The notes under the pieces are model-generated. The model did not search any database. It saw nothing but the letters and a program-made list of their open reading frames with translations, and was not told the DNA's origin. From contig NZ_CP146343.1 of NCBI RefSeq assembly GCF_037055275.1, positions 4,188,501-4,252,500 of the forward strand: DNA of 64,000 bases, read 5' to 3'. Position 1 is the first letter of the stretch. Each line of letters starts with the position of its first letter. Source of the stretch: Pseudomonas sp. ML2-2023-3 (GTDB lineage Bacteria; Pseudomonadota; Gammaproteobacteria; Pseudomonadales; Pseudomonadaceae). The translations under genes were made by a program, and so were the position numbers. Shown here one piece after another: positions 26,826 through 35,141 of the stretch.

Positions 26826-27431
26826 ATGAGCAGTATCCGCGAGCGTAATAAAGAACTGATTTTGCGTGCCGCCAGCGAAGAGTTCGCTGACAAGGGTTTC
26901 GCCGCCAGCAAAACCAGCGACATCGCGGCCAAGGCAGGCGTGCCCAAGCCCAACGTCTACTACTACTTCAAATCCAAGGAAAACCTCTATCGCGAGGTAC
27001 TTGAGAGCATTATCGACCCGATTCTGCGGGCTTCGACACCGTTCAATGCCGATGGCGAACCGAACGAAGTGCTGAGCAATTACATCCGCTCAAAAATCCT
27101 CATTTCCCGCGACTTGCCGTTTGCCTCCAAGGTGTTTGCCAGCGAGATCATGCACGGCGCCCCGCACCTGAGCGAAAAACAGGTCGAACAGCTCAACGTC
27201 CAGGCCAAGCACAACATCGACTGCATCCAGATCTGGATCGACCGTGGCCAGATAGCCCCGATCGACCCCCATCACCTGATGTTCAGCATCTGGGCGGCGA
27301 CCCAGACCTACGCCGATTTTGACTGGCAGATCACCGCCATCACCGGCAAGGCCAAACTCGAAGACAGCGACTACGAAGCCGCGACCCAGACCATCATCCG
27401 GCTGGTGCTCAAGGGTTGTACTCCAGACTGA
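26826..27431 (+). CDS. TetR-family regulator, RutR-like
   Basis: Regulator of 201 residues with a helix-turn-helix at about residues 8-52 ([40 protein letters not shown]). The long C-terminal domain ([30 protein letters not shown]) resembles that of RutR/YcdC, which in E. coli senses uracil or thymine. Lying between the urate and glyoxylate genes, it might control nitrogen or pyrimidine/purine genes, but this is inference. It does not match the TTGTATACAA boxes in any known way. Confidence 0.88.
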   Translation: MSSIRERNKELILRAASEEFADKGFAASKTSDIAAKAGVPKPNVYYYFKSKENLYREVLESIIDPILRASTPFNADGEPNEVLSNYIRSKILISRDLPFASKVFASEIMHGAPHLSEKQVEQLNVQAKHNIDCIQIWIDRGQIAPIDPHHLMFSIWAATQTYADFDWQITAITGKAKLEDSDYEAATQTIIRLVLKGCTPD

Positions 27432-27445
27432 GCCCCTCTTAGAAA

Positions 27446-27536
27446 CCTGTGGGAGCGGGCTTGCTCGCGATGGCATCACCGCGCACTCCTGAGGGACCGC
27501 GCCGTTTGCATCGCGAGCAAGCCCGCTCCCACAAGG
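27446..27536. repeat. REP-like palindrome, family A
   Basis: CCTGTGGGAGCGGGCTTGCT and the matching AGCAAGCCCGCTCCCACAAG enclose about 45 bases. It lies between the converging RutR-like and GlcG-like genes. Confidence 0.9.
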
Positions 27537-27565
27537 CCCGCCCCGCCTCAATACGGTCTCTGCGT

Positions 27566-28006
27566 TTAGACCACCACCCCCGCATCCGCCCGCAAGCCCA
27601 GCGCTTCCACTGCACTGATCGCGCACTGCTCGTCAATGTCCGAAGTATCCCCGCTGATCCCGATCGCGCCGACCACTTGCCCCGATTGATCACGTATCAA
27701 CACCCCACCAGGCGCCGGTACGACGTCGCTCTGCCCCATCCCGTTAAGGGCGGCATAAAACGCCGGGCGCTGCTGTGCGTCGAGCGCCAGCAAACGCGAG
27801 CCCTTGCCCAGGGCAATCGCGCCCCAGGCTTTGCCAATCGCGATGCTGGGACGCAACAGGCTGGCGCCATCCTCGCGCTGCAGCGCCAACAGATGTCCGC
27901 CACTGTCGAGCACCGCCACCGTTAACGGTGCCGCGCTGATCTGGCGCCCTGTGCTCAAGGCCTGAGCAGTAAGGTCTAAAGCGACTTTCAAGGTTAAAGC
28001 ACTCAT
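27566..28006 (-). CDS. GlcG/HbpS-family protein
   Basis: Small protein of 146 residues in the GlcG/PduO-C (HbpS-like) family. Visible are LTVAVLDSGGHLLALQREDG, RPSIAIGKAWGAIALGKGSR and GGVLIRDQSGQVVGAIGISG, typical of this fold. Members are found beside glycolate and glyoxylate genes and in some cases bind heme; the role here is unknown. It is divergent from gcl and has a TTGTATACAA box 92 bp upstream, which suggests shared control. Confidence 0.9.
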   Translation of the reverse strand: MSALTLKVALDLTAQALSTGRQISAAPLTVAVLDSGGHLLALQREDGASLLRPSIAIGKAWGAIALGKGSRLLALDAQQRPAFYAALNGMGQSDVVPAPGGVLIRDQSGQVVGAIGISGDTSDIDEQCAISAVEALGLRADAGVVV

Positions 28007-28097
28007 GGTTGCCGTCCTTATCTTGTTATGGAAAGCCTTTCGCGCGCCGTTTCAAGGCGCATTCAATGCAGTCAATAGAACACAATATAAAATTGTT

Positions 28098-28107
28098 TTG
28101 TATACAA
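28098..28107. promoter_or_regulatory. Palindrome TTGTATACAA (purine-regulon box 4)
   Basis: Perfect copy in the gcl/glcG-like divergent gap, 92 bp before the GlcG-like start and 140 bp from box 5, a distance that could allow looping. Confidence 0.65.
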
Positions 28108-28237
28108 TTTTAATAAGCCAATCATTTAAAAAATACCGGCAGTGCCTGAATACAGGGACTGGGACTCATCAGTCACAGATTCAACAAAAGCCATTGACCT
28201 GCACCGCGGAGGATGAATACACTCGCTCAACAGCCAC

Positions 28238-28247
28238 TTGTATACAA
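28238..28247. promoter_or_regulatory. Palindrome TTGTATACAA (purine-regulon box 5)
   Basis: Perfect copy ending 26 bp before the gcl ATG. Binding here would block transcription or initiation at gcl directly, as a repressor would. Confidence 0.65.
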
Positions 28248-28273
28248 TTACAAAACGAAAGAGGCACAAAACA

Positions 28274-30049
28274 ATGAGCAAAATGAGAGCAATCGAAGCC
28301 GCCGTTCTGGTGATGCGTCGCGAAGGTGTCGATACCGCATTCGGTATCCCGGGTGCCGCAATCAACCCGTTGTACTCGGCCCTGCAAAAGGTCGGTGGCA
28401 TCGATCACGTCCTTGCTCGCCACGTGGAAGGCGCCTCGCACATGGCCGAGGGCTACACCCGTACCAAGGCCGGCAATATCGGCGTGTGCATCGGCACTTC
28501 GGGCCCGGCAGGCACCGACATGGTGACGGGCCTTTACAGCGCTTCGGCCGACTCGATCCCGATTCTGTGCATCACCGGCCAGGCACCACGGGCGCGGATG
28601 CATAAAGAAGACTTCCAGGCAGTCGATATCACCACCATCGTCAAACCCGTCACCAAGTGGTCGACCACCGTGATGGAACCAGGCCAGGTGCCTTACGCCT
28701 TCCAGAAAGCCTTTTACGAAATGCGCTCCGGGCGTCCAGGCCCGGTGCTGATCGACCTGCCGTTCGATGTACAAATGGCCGAGATCGAATTCGACATCGA
28801 TGCCTACGAACCGCTGCCACTGGCCAAGCCGTCGGCGACCCGGTTGCAGGCTGAAAAAGTCCTGGCCCTGCTCGATCAGGCCGAACGCCCGCTGCTGGTC
28901 AGTGGCGGGGGCGTCATCAACGCCGACGCCAGTGAGTTGCTGGTGGAATTCGCCGAGTTGACCGGCATCCCGGTCATCCCGACCCTGATGGGCTGGGGCA
29001 CGATTGCCGACGATCACCCGCTGATGGTGGGCATGGTCGGCCTGCAGACGTCCCACCGCTACGGCAACGCCACCCTGCTCAAGTCCGACGTGGTACTGGG
29101 CATCGGCAACCGTTGGGCCAACCGTCATACCGGTTCGGTCGACGTTTACACCGAGGGTCGCAAGTTCATACACGTTGATATCGAGCCAACTCAGATCGGC
29201 CGCGTGTTCAACCCGGATCTGGGCATCGTTTCCGACGCAGGTTCCGCGCTCAAGGTATTCCTCGAAGTGGCCCGCGAATGGAAGGCCGCCGGCAAGCTGA
29301 AAAACCGCAGCGCCTGGCTGCAAGACTGCCAGCAACGCAAGGCCACGCTGCACCGCAAGACTCACTTCGACAACGTGCCGGTCAAACCCCAGCGCGTGTA
29401 CGAAGAGATGAACCAGGTATTCGGCAAAGACACGTGCTACGTCAGCACCATCGGTTTGTCGCAGATTGCCGGTGCGCAGTTCCTGCACGTTTACAAGCCG
29501 CGTCACTGGATCAACTGCGGTCAGGCCGGCCCTCTGGGCTGGACCATTCCTGCGGCGCTGGGCGTGGTCAAGGCCGACCCCGACCGTAATGTCGTGGCGC
29601 TGTCCGGCGACTATGACTTCCAGTTCATGATCGAAGAACTGGCCGTGGGCGCACAGTTCAACCTGCCGTATATCCACGTCGTGGTGAACAACTCCTACCT
29701 TGGGCTGATTCGTCAGGCGCAACGCGGGTTTGAAATGGACTACTGCGTTCAGTTGGCTTTCGACAACCTCAACGCACCCGAACTCAACGGCTATGGCGTT
29801 GACCACGTTGCCGTCGTTCAAGGCCTGGGCTGCAAGGCCTTGCGTGTGTTCGAACCGAGTGAAATCCAGCCTGCACTGCGCAAGGCCCAGGAGCTGATCA
29901 AGGAGTTCCGCGTACCCGTGATGGTGGAAATCATCCTGGAGCGCGTGACCAATATCTCGATGGGCACCGAAATCAACGCCGTGAACGAATTTGAAGACCT
30001 GGCGCTGGTGGGCAACGATGCACCGACCGCCATTTCGATGCTGGATTAA
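28274..30049 (+). CDS. gcl: Glyoxylate carboligase
   Basis: Thiamine-diphosphate enzyme that joins two glyoxylates into tartronate semialdehyde with loss of CO2; cytosolic tetramer with FAD. The 591 residues are typical. Instead of the Glu that activates ThDP in most relatives, it has Val51 in [14 protein letters not shown], the known mark of Gcl. The ThDP-binding region [20 protein letters not shown] is present near residue 450. The ATG at 28274 is preceded by an AAAGAGG site. It links allantoin-derived glyoxylate to glycerate. Confidence 0.97.
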   Translation: MSKMRAIEAAVLVMRREGVDTAFGIPGAAINPLYSALQKVGGIDHVLARHVEGASHMAEGYTRTKAGNIGVCIGTSGPAGTDMVTGLYSASADSIPILCITGQAPRARMHKEDFQAVDITTIVKPVTKWSTTVMEPGQVPYAFQKAFYEMRSGRPGPVLIDLPFDVQMAEIEFDIDAYEPLPLAKPSATRLQAEKVLALLDQAERPLLVSGGGVINADASELLVEFAELTGIPVIPTLMGWGTIADDHPLMVGMVGLQTSHRYGNATLLKSDVVLGIGNRWANRHTGSVDVYTEGRKFIHVDIEPTQIGRVFNPDLGIVSDAGSALKVFLEVAREWKAAGKLKNRSAWLQDCQQRKATLHRKTHFDNVPVKPQRVYEEMNQVFGKDTCYVSTIGLSQIAGAQFLHVYKPRHWINCGQAGPLGWTIPAALGVVKADPDRNVVALSGDYDFQFMIEELAVGAQFNLPYIHVVVNNSYLGLIRQAQRGFEMDYCVQLAFDNLNAPELNGYGVDHVAVVQGLGCKALRVFEPSEIQPALRKAQELIKEFRVPVMVEIILERVTNISMGTEINAVNEFEDLALVGNDAPTAISMLD

Positions 30050-30055
30050 TTGACT

Positions 30056-30080
30056 GCCCCTCTCCTTAAGGGAGAGGGGC
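30056..30080 (+). other. Intercistronic stem-loop between gcl and hyi
   Basis: GCCCCTCTCC pairs with GGAGAGGGGC around a small loop, 6 bases after the gcl stop. No T-tract follows; it may set relative mRNA stability or expression of gcl and hyi. Confidence 0.6.
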
Positions 30081-30102
30081 CACCTATTTGCAGGAGTTCA
30101 CC

Positions 30103-30885
30103 ATGCCGCGTTTTGCCGCCAACCTGTCCATGCTGTTCACCGAACAGGATTTCCTTGTCCGTTTTCAAGCGGCTGCCAACGCTGGTTTTCATGGCGTTGA
30201 ATACCTGTTCCCTTACGACTACAGCTCTGCCGAGATCAAGGCGCAGCTCGATGCCAACAAGCTGACCCAAGTGCTGTTCAACCTGCCGGCCGGTGACTGG
30301 GCCAAGGGTGAGCGCGGGATCGCCTGCCATCCGGACCGGGTCGAGGAGTTCCGTGCCGGGGTTGACCTGGCCATTGCTTACGCCCAGGTACTGGGCAACG
30401 ACCAGATCAACTGCCTGGCGGGGATTCGCCCACAAGGCGCAGACGAAGCGCTGATCGAAAAAACCTTCGTCACCAACCTCAAATACGCGGCCGACAAGCT
30501 TCAGGCGGCGGGCATCAAGCTGGTCATGGAGTCGATCAACACCCTCGACATTCCGGGCTTTTACCTGAACAACACGAAACAGGCCCTGGCCATTCAGGAA
30601 AAGGTCGGCAGCACCAACCTGTTCCTGCAATACGACATCTACCACATGCAAATCATGGAGGGCGATCTGGCCCGCACCATGCAAACGCACCTGGGGCACA
30701 TCAACCATATCCAGCTGGCCGATAACCCGGGCCGCCATGAGCCGGGCACTGGCGAAATCAACTACCGCTTCCTGTTCGATCACCTGGACCGCATTGGCTA
30801 TCAGGGCTGGGTGGGTTGCGAATACAAGCCACTGACCAGCACCGAAGCCGGTCTGGTGTGGCTCAAGACCCATAACGCGGTGTAA
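30103..30885 (+). CDS. hyi: Hydroxypyruvate isomerase
   Basis: TIM-barrel enzyme of 260 residues that interconverts hydroxypyruvate and tartronate semialdehyde. Family segments include MPRFAANLSMLFTEQDFLVR at the start, VMESINTLDIPGFYL with a metal-binding Glu, and HINHIQLADNPGRHEPGTGE. AGGAG precedes the ATG at 30103. It follows gcl by 53 bp across a stem-loop. Confidence 0.96.
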   Translation: MPRFAANLSMLFTEQDFLVRFQAAANAGFHGVEYLFPYDYSSAEIKAQLDANKLTQVLFNLPAGDWAKGERGIACHPDRVEEFRAGVDLAIAYAQVLGNDQINCLAGIRPQGADEALIEKTFVTNLKYAADKLQAAGIKLVMESINTLDIPGFYLNNTKQALAIQEKVGSTNLFLQYDIYHMQIMEGDLARTMQTHLGHINHIQLADNPGRHEPGTGEINYRFLFDHLDRIGYQGWVGCEYKPLTSTEAGLVWLKTHNAV

Positions 30886-30896
30886 CCACAAAACAC

Positions 30897-30986
30897 TGTA
30901 GCCGCTGCCGAAGGCTGCGATGGACTGCGCAGCAGTCCCCCTTGAAGGCCCTGCGGGCCTTATCGCAGCCTGCGGCAGCGACTACA
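30897..30986. repeat. Family-B intergenic palindrome
   Basis: Left arm TGTAGCCGCTGCCGAAGGCT and right arm CAGCCTGCGGCAGCGACTAC, with nested hairpins. It lies between hyi and glxR inside the likely operon. Confidence 0.87.
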
Positions 30987-31014
30987 AAGACCCCATAAAA
31001 CAAGAGGATTTGTC

Positions 31015-31905
31015 ATGGCTAAAATCGGATTTATCGGCACAGGCATCATGGGTTCGCCTATGGCCAGCAACCTGCAAAAGGCCGGGCACAGCCTGTTTCT
31101 GTCGACCCATCACGGAGCAGCACCGGCCGATCTGGTCGCCGCAGGCGCAATCGCCCTGACCAGCCCGCGAGAAGTGGCCCAGGAAGCCGAATTCATTATT
31201 GTCATGGTGCCGGACACCCCTCAGGTCGAAGACGTGCTGTTCCGTGAAGACGGCATCGCCGCAGGCCTGAGCCCGAACAAGGTGGTGATCGACATGAGTT
31301 CGATCTCGCCGACGGCAACCAAAGCCTTCGCTGAAAAAATCAACGCCAAGGGCGCGCAGTACCTGGACGCCCCAGTGTCTGGCGGTGAAGTGGGCGCCAA
31401 GGCCGGCAGCCTGAGCATCATGGTCGGCGGCGACGAAAAAACCTTCGCCCGCGCCCTTCCCCTGCTCCAGAGCATGGGCAAAAACATCACCCTGGTCGGC
31501 GGCAACGGCGACGGTCAGACCGCCAAGGTGGCCAACCAGATCATCGTTGCCCTGAACATTCAGGCAGTGGCTGAAGCGTTGGTGTTTGCCGCCAGGAACG
31601 GTGCCGACCCGGCCAAGGTTCGCGAAGCCCTGATGGGTGGGTTTGCTTCGTCAAAAATCCTTGAAGTCCACGGCGAGCGCATGATCAAGGGCACCTTCGA
31701 TCCGGGTTTCCGCATCAGCCTGCACCAGAAGGACCTCAACCTGGCCCTGGCAGGCGCCCGCGAACTGGGGATCAACCTGCCCAACACCGCCAACGCCCAA
31801 CAAGTGTTCAGCACCTGCGCCGCCATCGGTGGCAGCAACTGGGACCACTCGGCGCTGATCAAAGGCCTGGAACACATGGCCAACTTCTCGATTCGCGACA
31901 AGTAA
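31015..31905 (+). CDS. glxR: Tartronate semialdehyde reductase
   Basis: Beta-hydroxyacid dehydrogenase of 296 residues that reduces tartronate semialdehyde to D-glycerate with NAD(P)H. The dinucleotide motif GFIGTGIMGSPMASNL lies at residues 5-20, the substrate loop DAPVSGGEVGAKAGSLSIMV at about 119-138, and the catalytic Lys in GDGQTAKVANQI. It completes the glyoxylate-to-glycerate route after gcl and hyi. No glycerate kinase gene follows. Confidence 0.96.
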   Translation: MAKIGFIGTGIMGSPMASNLQKAGHSLFLSTHHGAAPADLVAAGAIALTSPREVAQEAEFIIVMVPDTPQVEDVLFREDGIAAGLSPNKVVIDMSSISPTATKAFAEKINAKGAQYLDAPVSGGEVGAKAGSLSIMVGGDEKTFARALPLLQSMGKNITLVGGNGDGQTAKVANQIIVALNIQAVAEALVFAARNGADPAKVREALMGGFASSKILEVHGERMIKGTFDPGFRISLHQKDLNLALAGARELGINLPNTANAQQVFSTCAAIGGSNWDHSALIKGLEHMANFSIRDK

Positions 31906-31944
31906 CCCCGCCGGTCTGCCCTTTTTTGGGGAGACCGCACTACC

Positions 31945-32037
31945 TGTAGTCGCTGCCGAGGCACGAAGGCTGCGAGTTCTTGATCATGCAGGGAGCCAAT
32001 CAAGAGCTCGCAGCCTTCGTGCCTCGGCAGCGACTAC
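31945..32037. repeat. Family-B intergenic palindrome
   Basis: GTAGTCGCTGCCGAGGCACG with AAGGCTGCGAG on the left pairs almost perfectly with CTCGCAGCCTTCGTGCCTCG and GCAGCGACTAC on the right. It lies between glxR and the urea transporter gene. Confidence 0.9.
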
Positions 32038-32049
32038 CAGGTAACAATC

Positions 32050-32949
32050 ATGAGTTCACACCCCTGCCCCGACTGGGCGACTGCCCTGTGCGCCGGTTTC
32101 AGCCAAATCTTCCTCCAGCGCCATCCGCTGTGCGGAGTGATGTGCCTGCTGGCGATTCTGCTCAGTGCTCCCACCCTGCTCGGTGGCGCCTTGCTGGGCG
32201 GTGTTGCGGGGCTCTTGACCGCACAACGTCGCGACTACCCCAAAGCCGAACGCCAGGCCGGGCTCTACAGTTACAACGGCATCTTGCTGGGGTTGCTGTT
32301 AAGCCACCAACTGGAGTGGTCCGCCCTGTTGCCCCTGCTGATTATTGCCAGTGCAGGATTGAGCACGATGCTCGTTCACCAGTGGCTAAAACGCGCCGCC
32401 CACGGGCAAAGCCTGTTGGCCTATACCGCGCCGTTTGTGGCACTTGGCTGGATCTTGCTGCACCTGAACAACACCCCTGCCCCTGCCCTGAACCCCGATC
32501 AGGCCGTCAACAGCCTGACGCTGGTACAGGCCGTGTTCAAAGGCGTGGCCCAAGTGATGCTGCTACAGCACCCCGTTGCCGGGCTGCTGATTGTGCTCGG
32601 CCTGTGCCTGAGCAGTCATCGGGCGGCGCTATGGGCCATTACGGGTTCGCTGGCGGGCCTGGCATTTGGGCTGTATCAACAGGACACGGCCGCCGCACTG
32701 GACGGGCTGGCAGGCTACAACCCTTTACTCGCCGCATTGGCCCTGAGCCAGCAGCGACGTCGGCCGTGGCTTCCATTAGTCGGCATCCTCGTCACCCTGT
32801 TGCTTACACCCGGGTTTACCGCCCTGGGGCTTGCGCCATTAACGGCGCCGTTTATTCTCAGTTGCTGGCTGGTACATGCCAGCGTACGGATACTCAGCCC
32901 CCAGGCACTCGATACCGAAGAACAATGCAGGTTGCGCATTGAGCGTTAA
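32050..32949 (+). CDS. Urea transporter (UT family)
   Basis: Inner-membrane channel-type urea transporter of 299 residues. Two similar halves are visible, as in the UT fold: GLYSYNGILLGLLLSHQ in the first and LDGLAGYNPLLAALALSQQ in the second, each with the family pattern G-x-x-x-(Y)N(G/P). About ten hydrophobic segments. Urea is released by alc and allA in the same region, so the gene may help take up or balance urea (inference). ATG at 32050. Confidence 0.9.
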   Translation: MSSHPCPDWATALCAGFSQIFLQRHPLCGVMCLLAILLSAPTLLGGALLGGVAGLLTAQRRDYPKAERQAGLYSYNGILLGLLLSHQLEWSALLPLLIIASAGLSTMLVHQWLKRAAHGQSLLAYTAPFVALGWILLHLNNTPAPALNPDQAVNSLTLVQAVFKGVAQVMLLQHPVAGLLIVLGLCLSSHRAALWAITGSLAGLAFGLYQQDTAAALDGLAGYNPLLAALALSQQRRRPWLPLVGILVTLLLTPGFTALGLAPLTAPFILSCWLVHASVRILSPQALDTEEQCRLRIER

Positions 32950-32988
32950 TACTCGAACCTTCTGACATTTGGGCATCGAGCAACCTGC

Positions 32989-33810
32989 ATGGACAACAAG
33001 GATTGGCGCCAGCGCCTGTACATCATGGTCTTCCAGGCCGACACACCCGCAGGACGGCGCTTTGACACCGCTCTGCTGCTGATCATCATGTGCAGCCTGG
33101 TGGTGGTGGTGCTCGACAGCATCAACAGCATTCACCGCGACTACGCCAACATGCTGGCCTATATCGAATGGGGCTTTACCTTTGTCTTTGCCATCGAGTA
33201 CGGCCTGCGCCTGTATTGCTCCCCCAAACCGCTGCGTTACGCCTTCAGCTTCTACGGGCTGGTGGATTTGCTGGCCATCGTGCCGGGGATCCTGGCGATC
33301 TATTACAGCGACGCGCAGTACCTGCTGATTATCCGCATCATCCGCATGCTGCGCATTTTTCGCATCCTCAAGCTGCGACCCTACCTGAGCCAGGCCAACT
33401 ACCTGCTCGCGGCCCTGCGCGGCAGCAAGCAGAAAATCATCGTGTTCCTGGTCAGTGTCTCGACCCTGGTCACGGTGTTCGGCAGCCTGATGTACGTGGT
33501 CGAAGGCCCGGAAAACGGCTTTACCAGCATCCCGGTGAGCATTTACTGGGCCATCGTCACCCTGACGACCGTGGGCTTTGGCGACATCGTGCCCAAGACC
33601 GTGCTGGGCCAAGTGATCTCGGCCATGGTAATGATCACCGGCTACTCGATCATTGCCGTGCCCACCGGCATCTTCACCGCCGAGCTGGCCAATGCCATGC
33701 GCGGCGAACAGCTCAAGCACGACTGCCCCACCTGCAAGAAAAACACCCACGAACAATCGGCTTCTTTTTGTTCCCGTTGCGGCAATGCACTCTTTGCTAA
33801 AAATGCATAA
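32989..33810 (+). CDS. Voltage-gated-type potassium channel with C-terminal zinc ribbon
   Basis: Six-helix inner-membrane ion channel of 273 residues. A voltage-sensor-like S4 segment (RIIRMLRIFRILKL) lies near residue 120, and the potassium selectivity filter is Thr194-Val-Gly-Phe-Gly-Asp199 before the last helix. The C-terminus carries a two-CxxC ribbon (CPTCKKNTHEQSASFCSRC) that could bind zinc and sense the cytoplasm. No cyclic-nucleotide or RCK domain is present. Gating signals are unknown. Confidence 0.92.
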   Translation: MDNKDWRQRLYIMVFQADTPAGRRFDTALLLIIMCSLVVVVLDSINSIHRDYANMLAYIEWGFTFVFAIEYGLRLYCSPKPLRYAFSFYGLVDLLAIVPGILAIYYSDAQYLLIIRIIRMLRIFRILKLRPYLSQANYLLAALRGSKQKIIVFLVSVSTLVTVFGSLMYVVEGPENGFTSIPVSIYWAIVTLTTVGFGDIVPKTVLGQVISAMVMITGYSIIAVPTGIFTAELANAMRGEQLKHDCPTCKKNTHEQSASFCSRCGNALFAKNA

Positions 33811-33903
33811 CCACAGCACTTTTTAATCTTTTAAGGACTATGCGTCAGCCGCTATAGTTGCTGGCAAATTGCCCTTATTGCTCTCCATAACAAGGAATTC
33901 GCA

Positions 33904-34911
33904 GTGAAAAAACTCTTTAGTGCTTCAATTCTGGCCGTAGGCCTGGCCCTCGGCAGCGTCGCTCACGCAGCGACTCCTCCGCCGTTGCTGAACGTGTCCT
34001 ACGACGTGATGCGTGACTTCTACAAGGACTACAACGCGGCCTTCCAGAAGCACTGGGCACAAGAGCACAACGGCGAAAAGCTCAACATACAAATGTCCTT
34101 CGGCGGCTCCAGCAAACAGGCCCGCTCAGTCATCGACGGCCTGCCGGCTGACGTGATCACCATGAACATGGCCACCGACATCAACGCCCTGGCCGACAAC
34201 GGCCAGCTGGTCCCGCAAAACTGGGTCACACGCCTGCCCGACAACAGCGCGCCGTTCACCTCGGCCACTGTGTTTATCGTGCGCAAAGGCAACCCGAAAG
34301 CCCTGAACGACTGGCCTGACCTGCTCAAGGACGGCGTACAGGTAATCGTGCCCAACCCGAAAACTTCGGGCAACGGCCGCTACACCTTCCTCTCGGCCTG
34401 GGGTTATGTGCTGAAAAACGGCGGTGACGAAACCAAGGCAAAAGACTTTGTCGCCAAGCTGTTCAAGCAAGCGCCGGTACTCGACACCGGCGGCCGTGCA
34501 GCCACCACCACCTTCATGACCAACCAGATCGGCGACGTGCTGGTGACCTTCGAAAACGAAGCTGAAATGATTGCCCGTGAATTTGGCCGCGACCAGTTCG
34601 AAGTGATCTACCCGAGCGTATCGGCAGAAGCCGAGCCGCCAGTGAGCGTGGTTGACAAAGTGGTCGACAAAAAAGGCACCCGCGCAACCGCTGACGCCTA
34701 TCTGAAGTACCTGTGGTCCCCTGAAGGCCAGGAAATCGCCGCCAACAACTACCTGCGTCCACGTGACAAGGCAGTACTGGCCAAATACAACGACCGCTTC
34801 CCGAAAGTCGACTTCCTGTCGGTTGAGAAAACCTTCGGTGACTGGCGCGACGTGCAGAAAAAGTACTTCAACGACGGTGGCGTGTTCGACCAGATCTATA
34901 ACGGTCAATAA
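33904..34911 (+). CDS. sbp: Sulfate ABC transporter periplasmic binding protein
   Basis: Periplasmic sulfate/thiosulfate-binding protein of 335 residues with a signal peptide (MKKLFSASILAVGLALGSVA, cleaved after AHA). Family segments are NVSYDVMRDFYKDYNAAF, SFGGSSKQARSVIDGL and the C-terminal YLRPRDKAVLAKYNDRFP. The permease and ATPase genes (cysTWA) are not adjacent and must lie elsewhere. CAAGGAATTC precedes the GTG start. The preceding intergenic stretch is A+T-rich and probably holds its own promoter, as for a cysteine-regulated gene (inference). Confidence 0.92.
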   Translation: MKKLFSASILAVGLALGSVAHAATPPPLLNVSYDVMRDFYKDYNAAFQKHWAQEHNGEKLNIQMSFGGSSKQARSVIDGLPADVITMNMATDINALADNGQLVPQNWVTRLPDNSAPFTSATVFIVRKGNPKALNDWPDLLKDGVQVIVPNPKTSGNGRYTFLSAWGYVLKNGGDETKAKDFVAKLFKQAPVLDTGGRAATTTFMTNQIGDVLVTFENEAEMIAREFGRDQFEVIYPSVSAEAEPPVSVVDKVVDKKGTRATADAYLKYLWSPEGQEIAANNYLRPRDKAVLAKYNDRFPKVDFLSVEKTFGDWRDVQKKYFNDGGVFDQIYNGQ

Positions 34912-34933
34912 TCCCACCAACCTCGACAGCGCC

Positions 34934-35025
34934 GTAGTCGCTGCCGAGGAACGAAGGCTGCGAGCTCATGACTCCCGTCGCTGCAAGTTAAAAGCTCGCA
35001 GCCTTCGTTCCTTGGCAGCGCCTAC
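34934..35025. repeat. Family-B intergenic palindrome
   Basis: GTAGTCGCTGCCGAGGAACG with AAGGCTGCGAGCT on the left pairs with AGCTCGCAGCCTTCGTTCCT and TGGCAGCGCCTAC on the right. It lies between sbp and topB. Confidence 0.9.
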
Positions 35026-35141
35026 GGGAAGAGCATTACCCTCCCCGCAATAGCTGTACAAAAAACCAGTAAAAACACTTGCCCTCGCGCCCGTCTCTGC
35101 CCATGCTGTGCGTCTTCTGCGCACCCTGAATGAGTTGAGCG

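Noticed and set aside
28238..28273. Upstream TTG start for gcl at 28238
   Set aside because: It would begin inside the TTGTATACAA box and adds twelve residues that do not fit Gcl; the ATG at 28274 has a ribosome site and puts Val at position 51.
28181..29821. 546-codon open frame antisense to gcl
   Set aside because: Shadow of gcl; composition is implausible for a protein and the sense frame is a complete glyoxylate carboligase.
31906..31940. GGTCTGCCC/GGGGAGACC hairpin after glxR as a terminator
   Set aside because: The T run is in the loop and not after the stem, and one pairing is imperfect.
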